From the NCBI GenBank assembly GCA_018267315.1, contig JAFDYS010000062.1:1-51067 (forward strand): a DNA stretch of 51,067 nucleotides, written 5' to 3'. The DNA is from Bacteroidota bacterium (GTDB taxonomy: Bacteria > Bacteroidota > Bacteroidia > Chitinophagales > UBA10324). Within the stretch, counting starts at the first letter, position 1. Each line of letters opens with the position of its first letter. The translations under genes were made by a program, and so were the position numbers. Below, one piece after another: positions 25,064 to 33,787 of this stretch. Under the pieces are notes generated by a model, which was given only the letters and a program-made list of their open reading frames with translations, was not told the DNA's origin and ran no database searches.

Positions 25064-26149
25064 TTATCTCGCAAAGAGATTTACAAGACGGTGATTGATA
25101 TAATAGATCTCTTTACCGAATCGCATCGGCTCAAGAAGTTTTGCTTTTGCCAATTTCTGTAAATAGACCGAGGCCGTTTGTCTTTTAGCAATATCATTTC
25201 TTTCAAGCAGATTGATTTTGAGATATGGAAATTTTATCATCAAGTCTACCAATTCAGATGAATATGTGTTCTTCAAGACTTCTTTCACTGTTTTCGCCAA
25301 GTGTTCTTTCAAACGCATTACTTCCTCAATCTTATGTAATGTTAATTCAGCTGTTTCAGCAACCGCATTTTGCATATACATGATCCATGGCTTCCACTCC
25401 TGTTTTTGCGTTACGTTCCTGATGAACCGGTAGTAGTCTGATTTGTTTTTTACAATGAAGGAACTTAGATACAATACAGGAATTGATAGTAACTTTTGAT
25501 GAACAAGAAATAGGACGTTCAAAATTCTTCCCGTTCTTCCGTTTCCATCTGCAAACGGATGGATAGCCTCGAATTGGTAGTGGACCAATGACATTTTGAT
25601 CAGTTCATCAAGACCTTTGTAATCGGCATGTATGAATTTTTCGAGAGCAAACAGTTTTTTACGTATAAGATCGTCGCCTTCAGGCGGGGTGTAAATTATT
25701 TCATTTGTGTTAGGATTCAGAAGACGTGTTCCTGCGCCCTTTCTAATTTCCTGAGTTGTATTCTTAATCTTTTGCATAATACTGACAAGCGTGTTTGTTG
25801 TCAATCCTTTGTGTTCGACCATTTCAACCCCATGATAAAGCGCTTCCCGATAACGAAGCACTTCTTTGGTAGCTGGGGAAACCCTGTCATCAATTTGAAT
25901 TACGGCTCGATATAATTCGTCTTGTGTGGTTACAATATTTTCAATTGCAGAACTGTCTTTGCTCTCTTGCAGCATTATCGTATTGATTAGCAATTTTGGA
26001 TCTGGGAGACGCAAGCAGCTACCTTTCAATTCTCCCAATAGACGCTGGGCTTTGATGCTGTTTTTCAAAAGATCTGGGGATTCAAAATTAATTTTAGGTG
26101 GCAGATCTGGCAGAGAATTAAAAGGTTTCAAGCGATCAAATGAGGGCAT
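25064..26149 (-). CDS. fic: Fic-family AMP-transferase-type protein
   Basis: 361 residues. Fic proteins usually transfer AMP from ATP to target proteins. N-terminal Fic_N-type domain (LPPKINFESPDLLKNSIKAQ); an inhibitory helix motif S-S-A-I-E-N at 66-71, which fits SxxxE(G/N) placed before the core, so class II self-inhibition by E70; the Fic core at about 110-260 with the complete active site H197-PFADGNGRTGR; and a C-terminal winged-helix-like part (LLERNDIAKRQTASVYLQKL). All key residues are present. Sampled lines of the gene have roughly 30-45% GC against about 50% in pruA. It is antiparallel to pruA and bounded by a duplicated pruA 3' end, so it was probably acquired recently. No separate antitoxin gene is seen. 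Confidence 0.92.
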   Translation of the reverse strand: MPSFDRLKPFNSLPDLPPKINFESPDLLKNSIKAQRLLGELKGSCLRLPDPKLLINTIMLQESKDSSAIENIVTTQDELYRAVIQIDDRVSPATKEVLRYREALYHGVEMVEHKGLTTNTLVSIMQKIKNTTQEIRKGAGTRLLNPNTNEIIYTPPEGDDLIRKKLFALEKFIHADYKGLDELIKMSLVHYQFEAIHPFADGNGRTGRILNVLFLVHQKLLSIPVLYLSSFIVKNKSDYYRFIRNVTQKQEWKPWIMYMQNAVAETAELTLHKIEEVMRLKEHLAKTVKEVLKNTYSSELVDLMIKFPYLKINLLERNDIAKRQTASVYLQKLAKAKLLEPMRFGKEIYYINHRLVNLFAR

Positions 26150-26184
26150 AGCTTCATGTTTATTGAATCAACACGTCTGCTTTT

Positions 26185-26222
26185 CGTGTCGAAAATAATA
26201 AAATAAATCGACACGTCGTGTC
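26185..26222. promoter_or_regulatory. Candidate operator of fic
   Basis: CGTGTCGA (26185-26192) and TCGACACG (26208-26215) form an 8-bp inverted repeat with a 15-bp AT-rich spacer; a second dyad GACACG-T-CGTGTC lies at 26210-26222. On the minus strand a -7-like TATTTTCG (26197-26190) overlaps the first arm. This looks like a promoter with a regulator-binding dyad, 36-73 bp before the fic ATG. The binding protein is unknown; Fic's own winged-helix end is one option. Confidence 0.5.
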
Positions 26223-26233
26223 ACCATTTTTTT

Positions 26234-26386
26234 AGTCAACAACCATTTGGCGGAGCAAGAGGCAGCGGTACCAATGACAAGGCCGGTTCCATGATCAACC
26301 TCCTGCGCTGGGTTTCACCGCGAACCATCAAAGAAACTTTCAATCCGCCGACAGACTACCGGTATCCGTTTATGAGTGAACAGTAG
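26234..26386 (+). pseudogene. Displaced 3' end of pruA (direct repeat, copy 2)
   Basis: From 26237 this stretch encodes the same last 49 residues as pruA, starting QQPFGGARGSGTNDKAG and ending YRYPFMSEQ, then TAG. It has no start codon or upstream coding part, so it is a remnant. No frameshift or amino acid change is present. It ends 4 bp before the stop of the convergent DUF5916 gene, which is where the original end of pruA probably lay. Confidence 0.9.
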
Positions 26387-26390
26387 AATT

Positions 26391-28661
26391 TTATTCACCA
26401 AACGTCTTCACAAACTTCACCGTCACTGCCTGGTTGTTGATTAAGGGCAAATGCGGGTCAAGGCGATCCAGATTCGTATTGGAACCCTGGTTAAGTACGA
26501 TGTAAAGATCCGTTCCTTCACGTGGGTTATAGCGCAAACGCAGGTTGCTGCTGAAGGTTTTGCTGATGTTGTCATACTGTGTATAAAGTTTCAGTGATGT
26601 TTTTGTGGTAAATGTGTACGCCACACTCAGTCTGAAAAGATGACTCACATAGGTGGTTGGCGTTTCCAGATCGAGATATTTATCAAATCCGATGTGATTG
26701 AATTCATAGGTGATGGAAGAGCTGAGGTGCCGGTTGAAGTAGTAGCCGGCCGTTGAGGTAATGTAAAGACGCATACCGCCGTAAAAGCCACCAAGTGAGC
26801 TGAACAGATCGAGTTGATATTTTGATCGCGAGGGCGCGGAAGTATAAATGTTCGCATTGAACATTTTGTAAGTGCCGGCTGAAATCGCATTCCCTTCATC
26901 GAGGTACCAGTCGAATGACAACGAATCAATTTTATAATCCTCCAGTGAGAATTCGATATTCGCCCCGTTCTTGAAATTCACACCGGTCCACAGATCGGTG
27001 GCAAAGGTTTCGGGAGCTCCGCTATCGAGTTTCCAGCGATATCCGTTACCTGAAGAGAGATAGAAATATTCGGCATCGCTCGAGTGTTTTGCTTTCCAGT
27101 TGTACTTGATGTGGCCGCTGATCTGACCGTAGTTGCTTTCATCCTGGTAACCCATCACCGGGAAATAATTCCTTCCGATAAAATCAACCGAGGCATCATA
27201 GGTAAGTCCTACACTGGCATTGCGGAAAATGGCCGCCTGGTAGTATGTGCTGCTGGCTATCGAATCAAAACTCACATCAACAAGGGTGGAAGCAATAGCA
27301 CCTTCAATAGCCAATTGCTGATTGAATTTTTTGAGGAAGCTTACGCCGATGGACTGATTGGAAGTGTGGCTTGAATCGGTGTTATAGCGGTTGGTTAAAA
27401 TGCCACCCATGAAGCTGCCTATGGAATCAATGTCCTTCCTCGTTCGAAGCACCAGGAAATTATGTGGTGCAATGTTGCTCTCTTCGATGCCGGTCGTTTG
27501 CATGTCGAGCGCTCCGATCTGCCATCCGTTTGTTTTGCCGGTGATTCGTGCTCCCGCGATGATGGGTACAATCTCTCCGTTTTCATTGCCGATACTCCGG
27601 GAAATGAAGACTTCATTACCAATCGGGAATGTGAAGGTGAGATTACCGGCTGATTCAAGAAAGAATGCCCGCTTCTCCGGCAGGTTCACGTCAAATTTTG
27701 TGAGGTTGATGATGCGGTCATCCACTTCGGCCTGCGCGAAATCAGTGTTCACGGTGAGGTCGAGGGTGAGATTTTTGGTGAGTCCGTATTTGGCATCCAC
27801 ACCAATGTTGCTGATGATTTTGTCTACCACTTCGTTTTCTGCATAATGCTTCCGGGCCATGAACTCTACTTCCGGTTCATAGGCCGTACCGTCATCATTC
27901 AGTTTTTGTTCAAGAACATAGTTGGCGATGGCGTAGGGTGAAACGAAAAATGGCTTGCGGCTTTTGAGATCATGAAACTCGATCAGCCGCATAAAGGAGA
28001 TATTGGTCCATGCTTCCTGCGTAGAAGGGTCGCACCGCGGGTAAGTGATCAACTCATTCTTCCTTTTGATGAGCCGGGCAATTCGAAACCCCATCGTTAT
28101 TACCGGTTTGGTTTCAAAACGAAGCGATGACCAGGGAATGCGATACACGGTGGTGTATCCGAGTGAATCAACATTGCTCACTGCATCCCAGAAAGTGTTG
28201 AAGGCATCATCGAGCGAACCGCCGTCGCTCGTTACCTGGGCATCCCATCTCGCACCCGACGCGTTGCTGATGAAGTTATATCCGTTGGTTTTGTCATTGT
28301 AAGTGTCAATAATGAAACCCGTGGCATCTTCATTGCCGATGGCGAAATCGCGGTTGAGACTTACCTGGATAATTTTCTGCGGTTCGCGATCATAACACCG
28401 TATGCCGACATACAGGTATTCATTGTTGTAAAGAATGCGTGCTTCAGTTTTTTCAGTGGCATCCGCTCCCGAGATCGGATCGGTTTGCATGAAATCATTC
28501 ACCGCTTCCGCCTGCTGCCAGGCCGGATCATCCAGCTTTCCCGTCAGGGGCAGATTCTCTGCAATGCGCACGGCTTTATAGGGCGCCAACTGTGCCGCAG
28601 CTTCCCCGGCAATCAGACTAATGAAGCACACAAACCAAACGACGTGGGTTATTCTTCTCAC
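26391..28661 (-). CDS. DUF5916-type protein with CBM9-like domain and outer-membrane barrel
   Basis: The GTG at 28661 gives 756 residues with a good signal peptide (VRRITHVVWFVCFISLIAGE, cleaved after AAAQ); the ATG at 28709 (772 residues) would put 16 residues before it. The N-terminal domain resembles carbohydrate-binding family 9: ENLPLTGKLDDPAWQQAEAV, ARILYNNEYLYVGIRCYD, DATGFIIDTYNDKTNGYNFI, WEMPYRTIP-like WDAVSNVDSLGYTTVYRIPW. The rest, with FAQAEVDDRIINLTKFDVNL and then many aromatic amphipathic strands up to the end, fits an outer-membrane beta-barrel. Family DUF5916 is common in Bacteroidota; its role is not known, binding or passage of a sugar or peptide being one possibility. Confidence 0.82.
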   Translation of the reverse strand: MRRITHVVWFVCFISLIAGEAAAQLAPYKAVRIAENLPLTGKLDDPAWQQAEAVNDFMQTDPISGADATEKTEARILYNNEYLYVGIRCYDREPQKIIQVSLNRDFAIGNEDATGFIIDTYNDKTNGYNFISNASGARWDAQVTSDGGSLDDAFNTFWDAVSNVDSLGYTTVYRIPWSSLRFETKPVITMGFRIARLIKRKNELITYPRCDPSTQEAWTNISFMRLIEFHDLKSRKPFFVSPYAIANYVLEQKLNDDGTAYEPEVEFMARKHYAENEVVDKIISNIGVDAKYGLTKNLTLDLTVNTDFAQAEVDDRIINLTKFDVNLPEKRAFFLESAGNLTFTFPIGNEVFISRSIGNENGEIVPIIAGARITGKTNGWQIGALDMQTTGIEESNIAPHNFLVLRTRKDIDSIGSFMGGILTNRYNTDSSHTSNQSIGVSFLKKFNQQLAIEGAIASTLVDVSFDSIASSTYYQAAIFRNASVGLTYDASVDFIGRNYFPVMGYQDESNYGQISGHIKYNWKAKHSSDAEYFYLSSGNGYRWKLDSGAPETFATDLWTGVNFKNGANIEFSLEDYKIDSLSFDWYLDEGNAISAGTYKMFNANIYTSAPSRSKYQLDLFSSLGGFYGGMRLYITSTAGYYFNRHLSSSITYEFNHIGFDKYLDLETPTTYVSHLFRLSVAYTFTTKTSLKLYTQYDNISKTFSSNLRLRYNPREGTDLYIVLNQGSNTNLDRLDPHLPLINNQAVTVKFVKTFGE

Positions 28662-28753
28662 GAAATAAAGATGCTTAAAAATCAAATAGGCATATCGGCA
28701 TTTCGGCAAGTCATGTCAACGCGGAGATAAGAGATGTGATGCTTGATTTCAAA

Positions 28754-29398
28754 CTATTCATCCTCCACTTTAAGTTCCTTTAAAATGGTTTCCTGACTTA
28801 CCGGAATAAAGAAGATGATTGGCACAATAATGAAAATCGCCAGTGAAATGTAAATACTGATAAAAGCGGCGATCATTGAAATCAGGTAAAGTGACGGCCC
28901 GAAAAGGAATTTTATCATCACGGATTTTCTGGTTGCCATTTTAATGCGAGGATCAAGCAGGTTCGCTTTGAAGGCGAGATACCAGAACATGGTATTGGCA
29001 GTACAACCCAGCAGAAACAGGGTGAACCCGTAAAACTCCACTGCCACAAATTCAGTGGGATACTCAGCAATGAAGCGGGTGGGGAAAGGAACCAGTACGA
29101 TGAAAAAAAGCAAGAGAATATTGAGCCAGCTCAACCGGTGATTGAAATGCGTGATGGCTTTTGAAATGCCATCATGATTGATCCAGTAAATAAGGATCGT
29201 GAAAAATGAAATGGTGAATGCCACCAGTGAAGGTGTCACCTTCAGCAGACTGTCAATCACCTGGGCCTGCGTATGCACTTTGGGTATCTCAGGAATCTTC
29301 AGGTCAATTACAAGCAGTGTGCTGGCGATGGCGAATACGCCGTCAGTGAGTGCATCCACCCGGTTGGTAACGGGATGGTCAGGATGTTTCACAGCCAT
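28754..29398 (-). CDS. TMEM175-type (DUF1211) membrane protein, putative K+ channel
   Basis: 214 residues from the ATG at 29398 (MAVKHPDHPVTNRVDALTDG); the ATG at 29467 adds 23 charged residues. Six helices. The signature RVDALTDGVFAIASTLLVID at the start of helix 1 corresponds to the RxxxFSDG motif of TMEM175 proteins, with LTDG in place of FSDG, a variant seen in bacteria. Bacterial members form tetrameric, weakly potassium-selective leak channels. Upstream TATATTTT is close to a -7 box. Alone in its orientation group between the amylase and the DUF5916 gene; no link to them is evident. Confidence 0.85.
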   Translation of the reverse strand: MAVKHPDHPVTNRVDALTDGVFAIASTLLVIDLKIPEIPKVHTQAQVIDSLLKVTPSLVAFTISFFTILIYWINHDGISKAITHFNHRLSWLNILLLFFIVLVPFPTRFIAEYPTEFVAVEFYGFTLFLLGCTANTMFWYLAFKANLLDPRIKMATRKSVMIKFLFGPSLYLISMIAAFISIYISLAIFIIVPIIFFIPVSQETILKELKVEDE

Positions 29399-29463
29399 AT
29401 GCGTTTCTTTTTTTGTGAACCGAAAATATATTTTCAGTCTGCGTACCGGGTCTTTTCTTTTCA

Positions 29464-29500
29464 ACAAATAAAAAAGCAGCGAGAGATATTCCCGCTGCTT
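29464..29500 (-). terminator. Terminator of the amylase gene
   Basis: Stem AAGCAGCG (29474-29481) and CGCTGCTT (29493-29500) with an 11-nt loop; on the minus strand it is followed by TTTTATTTG. It sits 18 bp after the amylase stop. Confidence 0.75.
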
Positions 29501-29518
29501 TCTCTAGATGTTAATCTT

Positions 29519-32371
29519 CTATTGCTGTATCTCCAGTTTCAACACCGTATTCATATTGCCTGATGACAGTTTGCAGATGTAAATTCCGTTGTCAAGATTT
29601 CCTGCCGGGACATCAACGGTGTACCAACCGGAGGCATAGCGCTTGTCGGCAATGGTAGAAATTTTTCTACCGGTTAAATCAAACAATTCAAGCCGGGCTT
29701 CGCCACTCACAGGCAAATAAAAATCCAGTGTAAACTGATCACCGGCCGGATTGGGGAAACATTGCAGCATGAGCTGGTGCAATTGCTTCGGATCGTCAAT
29801 ACCTACGTTTCCGAGATCCGGCGGAGGCAGTTGCACATCCGTATAGAGCCGGTACTCACCGGGCTTCAGGTTGATGGCTGCAGAAGTATTGCTTACGTTA
29901 ATCTGAGTGCCGGTGAAGTATTCATACCAGATGCCGGTGTGCTGGAAGTCAGGTGTTACATCGTTATTCACAATATCAAAATTCCCGATCATGCACACGT
30001 CCATATCATTGCTGTTGAACCGCGCGCTCTTTTTCAAGTTACCTACCGCCAGCGACATGCTTCCGGAATTGAATACCGGATACGATTTCTTGAGTTCATT
30101 CAGCACGCCATAGAATTTGTAAAGGAGGTAGCGAGGATTATAGTTGAGGTAATCCCAGCGGATAGGTTTTGCATCCACGCGCTTGCAGTCGCTTGGAGTG
30201 CCTGGATAGCAAATGGAATAATCATAACCCAATTCGCCGAATTGCCAGATCATTTTGGGTCCCGGGAAGGGAATGAAGAAGCAGGCCGCTTGTTTGATCC
30301 GGTTCAAGGCCGAATCGAGCGGACGCACATCATAGCTACCGTTGTGGTTGCCATATGTTTTCACTTTGTAAATCACGCGCTCCTCATCATGGCTTTCCAT
30401 ATAACCCACAGCATGCGGCTGGCTGAAGCCGTGCGAGGTATAGGCAACCCATGAAATGTCAGAACTGGTGGTGTATCCCATAGCGCTCTGCGCATAATTG
30501 TAGTTTGAGTTGCTCCACAACATGAAGCCGTAATTGCTTAATACCTGTTCTTCGCTGTTATCTGCGAAATGTTCGAGAATCATAATCGTTGTAGGATCTA
30601 CACTCCATATCTGATCGGCGATGCGCTCGAGGTTGTTGATGCGCGACTGATCATATTGCCCCCAAAGACCCACGTCATTCCCGGAATAAAATTGCGTGAA
30701 TCCTTTAGAGAGATCAAAGCGAAATCCGTCCATATGGTATTGAGTCACCCAGTACCTCAGTACATCATCCACAAACTTGTGCGCGTATTCGCTTTCATGG
30801 TTCATGTCATAGCACACATTGTACGGATGCTTGGCATATTGATTGAACCATGGATTATCTGCAGCCGGAGTTCCGTTAGTGGCATCCCAATACATCTGCA
30901 CCATCGGCGACTGTCCGCAGGAATGATTGAGTACGATGTCCTGGATTACGGCGATTCCATTCTGATGACAGAGATCAATGAAGGCCCTGAGATCATCTTT
31001 TGGACCGTAATACTTATCCGGAGCGAAATAGAAGGACGGATTATAACCCCAGCTGATGTTGCCTTCAAATTCGCTCACCGGCATCAGTTCGATGGCATTC
31101 ACGCCCAGATTCTTCAGGTAGTTAATGGTGTCAATAAGCGTTTTGTAATCATGAGCGGCAACGAAATCACGGAGCAGCAGTTCATAAATGATCAAACCGG
31201 TTTGCTCCGGTTTCACATAGCTGCCGTCCTGCCAGTTGTAAGGTGTTTGTGCCGTTTGAAAAACGGAAACATTTCCGCTGGCAAGTCCTGCCGGATACGG
31301 AGTGAGGTTTGGATACGTGGTGGATGAGATGTAAGCATCGTTGTACGGATCCAAAATCTTGTCAGAATACGGATCAGCGACATACAGATTTCCGTTCACC
31401 AGATATTGATAGCGGTACTCCTGCTGTGGTATCAGGTGACGCAGCGTGACCCACCAATATTTTCCGTCCGGAGATTTCTTCATGTAGGTTGAATCATTCA
31501 CCTGCCAGTTACTGAAGTCACCAATAGCATAAATGAATTGTTTGTTGGGTGCGGTTAGCACCAGCGTTACGGTAGAATCATTCACGTAGTTGATGCCGAC
31601 ATCTGCACCGGGTGGCAGATCCTCAACGGTCACGGGAGGAGTTACAGCATAGTAGAAAGAGTCTTCCACCTGCGACATGCCATCGCTCGCTACATATTTA
31701 ATCCAGGTAGTACCGGTGTTTGATGCCGTGAATGTGTAATTCACTGAATCGGTATTCGTGAATGAAGTGAGGAAGTTGTTGTTCTCATAGATCGAGATGC
31801 TGCAGAGTTTGGAAGTGACATAAATGGAATTCACCTGGTCATTAAGGTTCACGAAAAGTGGAGTGAAGTCGGGTTTAAGCAGGCTCGATTGCAGTGAGGT
31901 TCCGTCCCACACATTATAGAAAATGTCAGAGCCATCGTAATCACGCCCGACAATGGAACCATCGGCATTTCGAAATACCATGGCGAGCTGCTCAATGGTT
32001 TCTCCCATGCCGGGTCCATAATAATCATTGATGTTCGAAATGCTGAACGAGTAGATGTGATTACCGAGTGAAGTCATCTTGGCATTGGGATCGGCAGTGC
32101 CCCACGTCGTTTGCACGTGTTTCCAGTCCGAGGGGCCGGCACTGAAGCTCGTGATCACGCCGGTGTGGATATAAATGTCGCCGCTGAAATCGGCCAGGGC
32201 GCCGTTGCCCAGTGAAGCGTTGTAGTAGATGGTGACGGAACCGGTGGCGACGGGGAAGAGCGGATAGCAGGTGACTACCTGCGAACGGGCCGCATGTAAA
32301 GAAAAGAGAGCAATAATTGCGGTGACTACGATGCGAATGGTCATCCATGATGGAGGGAAAATTTTTCTCAT
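29519..32371 (-). CDS. T9SS-secreted alpha-amylase (GH13)
   Basis: 950 residues from the ATG at 32371 (MRKIFPPSWMTIRIVVTAII), with the signal peptide ending HAARSQ; the ATG at 32407 adds 12 residues. Order: an N-terminal beta domain (about 30-150, possibly starch-binding), a linker, a CBM48-like domain (FIYAIGDFSNWQVNDSTYMK), a GH13 barrel from about 395 (ELMPVSEFEGNISWGYNPSF, AVIQDIVLNHSCGQSP), and a T9SS type A end (CFPNPAGDQFTLDF, LDNGIYICKLSSG). Catalytic residues are all present: nucleophile D553 in DGFRFDLSKGF, acid E600 in MILEHFADN and D662 in YMESHDEERV. Extracellular hydrolysis of starch- or glycogen-like alpha-glucans. No SusC/SusD pair is adjacent. Confidence 0.92.
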   Translation of the reverse strand: MRKIFPPSWMTIRIVVTAIIALFSLHAARSQVVTCYPLFPVATGSVTIYYNASLGNGALADFSGDIYIHTGVITSFSAGPSDWKHVQTTWGTADPNAKMTSLGNHIYSFSISNINDYYGPGMGETIEQLAMVFRNADGSIVGRDYDGSDIFYNVWDGTSLQSSLLKPDFTPLFVNLNDQVNSIYVTSKLCSISIYENNNFLTSFTNTDSVNYTFTASNTGTTWIKYVASDGMSQVEDSFYYAVTPPVTVEDLPPGADVGINYVNDSTVTLVLTAPNKQFIYAIGDFSNWQVNDSTYMKKSPDGKYWWVTLRHLIPQQEYRYQYLVNGNLYVADPYSDKILDPYNDAYISSTTYPNLTPYPAGLASGNVSVFQTAQTPYNWQDGSYVKPEQTGLIIYELLLRDFVAAHDYKTLIDTINYLKNLGVNAIELMPVSEFEGNISWGYNPSFYFAPDKYYGPKDDLRAFIDLCHQNGIAVIQDIVLNHSCGQSPMVQMYWDATNGTPAADNPWFNQYAKHPYNVCYDMNHESEYAHKFVDDVLRYWVTQYHMDGFRFDLSKGFTQFYSGNDVGLWGQYDQSRINNLERIADQIWSVDPTTIMILEHFADNSEEQVLSNYGFMLWSNSNYNYAQSAMGYTTSSDISWVAYTSHGFSQPHAVGYMESHDEERVIYKVKTYGNHNGSYDVRPLDSALNRIKQAACFFIPFPGPKMIWQFGELGYDYSICYPGTPSDCKRVDAKPIRWDYLNYNPRYLLYKFYGVLNELKKSYPVFNSGSMSLAVGNLKKSARFNSNDMDVCMIGNFDIVNNDVTPDFQHTGIWYEYFTGTQINVSNTSAAINLKPGEYRLYTDVQLPPPDLGNVGIDDPKQLHQLMLQCFPNPAGDQFTLDFYLPVSGEARLELFDLTGRKISTIADKRYASGWYTVDVPAGNLDNGIYICKLSSGNMNTVLKLEIQQ

Positions 32372-32404
32372 GATGTTTTGTTTCGGAATGAAATTGAAGC
32401 TGCC

Positions 32405-32412
32405 CAAACGTA
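32405..32412 (-). promoter_or_regulatory. -7 box of the amylase gene
   Basis: Minus-strand TACGTTTG, an exact TAnnTTTG, 33 nt before the ATG at 32371. No good TTG is found at the expected distance. Confidence 0.45.
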
Positions 32413-32562
32413 CATGAATTTTCAGAATTACGGGATCACTGAGAGATGGTGTTTAGTGATATCAAAATTGTTTGAGCATTCCTATTCCTGATTTCTTTTT
32501 TGCTAAACGATTTCTGAAATCATTACCGTGTTCATGTTGATGTTTCGGCAAATAATGGCAAT

Positions 32563-32594
32563 AAAAAAACCCCGTGATGTAACGGGGTTTTTTT
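32563..32594. terminator. Strong intrinsic terminator
   Basis: Perfect 13-bp arms, seven A then CCCCGT (32563-32575) and ACGGGG then seven T (32582-32594), with a 6-nt loop. It ends the small T9SS gene on the minus strand and, being symmetrical, would also work on the other strand. It separates that gene from the amylase. Confidence 0.88.
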
Positions 32595-32612
32595 AATAAA
32601 AGTTGTAATTGC

Positions 32613-33380
32613 TTAGCGAACTACGCTCAGTTTTTGCGTTACGCTGGAGCTGCCGATCTGAACCGTCACGAGGTACATGCCCGGAGCGAGACCAGAAACA
32701 TTCACTGATTTTTCGTACGGACCGAAAGCGAGTTTCTCATCAACGAGAGTCAGCACTTTTTTGCCGGTAGCGTCAGAAACGTACACCTGCACATCACCCG
32801 GCTGCAACACGTTGAAAGCAACACGTGAAATGTCAGAAGCCGGATTGGGATACACTTTCTGGATCTGGGCGAAAGTCGGGTTGCTGATACCGGAAACGTT
32901 CGTGATCACGTTAGTGGAATCGTTGAACACCGAAGCGATGAGCACGCTGGTAGCGCCGGCCGGAATTTTAGCATGGCGGTTACCATCACCCACACCACGG
33001 ATTTCATCATTGTCCCAGCTGTGGTCAATACGGTACTTGAAGTTGCAGAATCCGTTACCATCCGGTACCAGTGCAGGAGCCGTGATGGTGTAGATTAATG
33101 AACCGGGGGAAACCGGAACCATGTCTACATCCGGATTCGGAGTGAACGGAAGGCCGCAGGCCACGTTTTCCGGGGAACTCCATCCGTTGTATTCACCGCC
33201 CATCGGTTCCACCACATCAAAGCTGGGGTCGAACGGAATTACGGGGCAGGTGCCGCCGGCAGCACCGAGCATGGCTGTGCTCATGTCAACGGTGAAGTAA
33301 ACAATTACCTGGGCTTTTGCTGCAGAGAGCGCAAACACCAGAGCAATTGTAGTGAAAATGGTGTAAATCTTTTTTCTCAT
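32613..33380 (-). CDS. Small T9SS-secreted protein
   Basis: 255 residues from the ATG at 33380 (MRKKIYTIFTTIALVFALSA, cleaved after AKAQ); an ATG at 33386 is also possible. The body (about 24-165) is a beta domain: VIVYFTVDMSTAMLGAAGGT, then PMGGEYNGWSSPENVACG and FCNFKYRIDHSWDNDEIRGV. The VDMS start and the NGW element resemble starch-binding or CBM20/48-like modules, but this is only a by-eye likeness. T9SS type A end: VYPNPASDISRVAFNV, GPYEKSVNVSGLAPGMYLVT. Next to the amylase and cut off from it by a strong terminator, so it has its own transcript. It may bind glucan; unproven. Confidence 0.8.
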   Translation of the reverse strand: MRKKIYTIFTTIALVFALSAAKAQVIVYFTVDMSTAMLGAAGGTCPVIPFDPSFDVVEPMGGEYNGWSSPENVACGLPFTPNPDVDMVPVSPGSLIYTITAPALVPDGNGFCNFKYRIDHSWDNDEIRGVGDGNRHAKIPAGATSVLIASVFNDSTNVITNVSGISNPTFAQIQKVYPNPASDISRVAFNVLQPGDVQVYVSDATGKKVLTLVDEKLAFGPYEKSVNVSGLAPGMYLVTVQIGSSSVTQKLSVVR

Positions 33381-33386
33381 TTGCAA

Positions 33387-33787
33387 TTAGGTTTTAAGGT
33401 TAGATAATTTTTGTATCAGGTTTCGAAGGTACAAGGAATTTTGAATTGAAAATGATTTGCCAGATTTTTTTTGCTCAATCTTAACTGTTGTGTAACCGCA
33501 AGGGGTTTCTGTCCTCAGCAACGTGCGACAAACTCAACTAACAACCGGTAGTAATCTATTTGAGTCAAGGGGTTATCCACAGAGAGGAAACATGAGTAAG
33601 AGTTGGGTGAAGTTTATGAAACCTTAATGCGGTATGTCCGCAGGGAGTTTTTACTTTTGTCAGCATTCAGGGCACTGTAGTTTTTGCGGGAGGTATATTT
33701 CAGTTATTGCATATCGGAGTTCTTCATATCTGGAAGTGCAATTTGAACGGAAACAGTGCGGCTTGACGTGAACCAATCAAGGCACAC
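33387..33787. other. Intergenic region between divergent secreted-protein genes
   Basis: About 400 bp without a gene. Towards the left, a minus-strand TACCTTCG (one base off TAnnTTTG) lies about 50 nt before the small T9SS gene. Towards the right, TACTTTTG at 33652-33659 is the likely -7 box of the first giant gene, giving a leader of about 120 nt. A single TTATCCACA at 33573-33581 equals the E. coli DnaA-box consensus but stands alone. Confidence 0.6.
33652..33659 (+). promoter_or_regulatory. -7 box of the first giant T9SS gene
   Basis: TACTTTTG, an exact TAnnTTTG, about 128 nt before the ATG at 33788. No clear TTG upstream at the expected distance. Confidence 0.45.

Noticed and set aside
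24880..26386. Transposon insertion as the cause of the pruA tail duplication
   Set aside because: The 150-bp repeats are far longer than a target-site duplication, differ at seven synonymous sites, and no transposase or terminal inverted repeats are present.
29762..31327. Long plus-strand open frames opposite the amylase (230 and 252 codons)
   Set aside because: Antisense shadows of a gene with complete catalytic motifs; the translations show no recognisable domain.
33573..33581. Perfect DnaA-box-like TTATCCACA
   Set aside because: A single 9-mer with no further boxes, no AT-rich unwinding region and no dnaA/dnaN nearby; not evidence for an origin.
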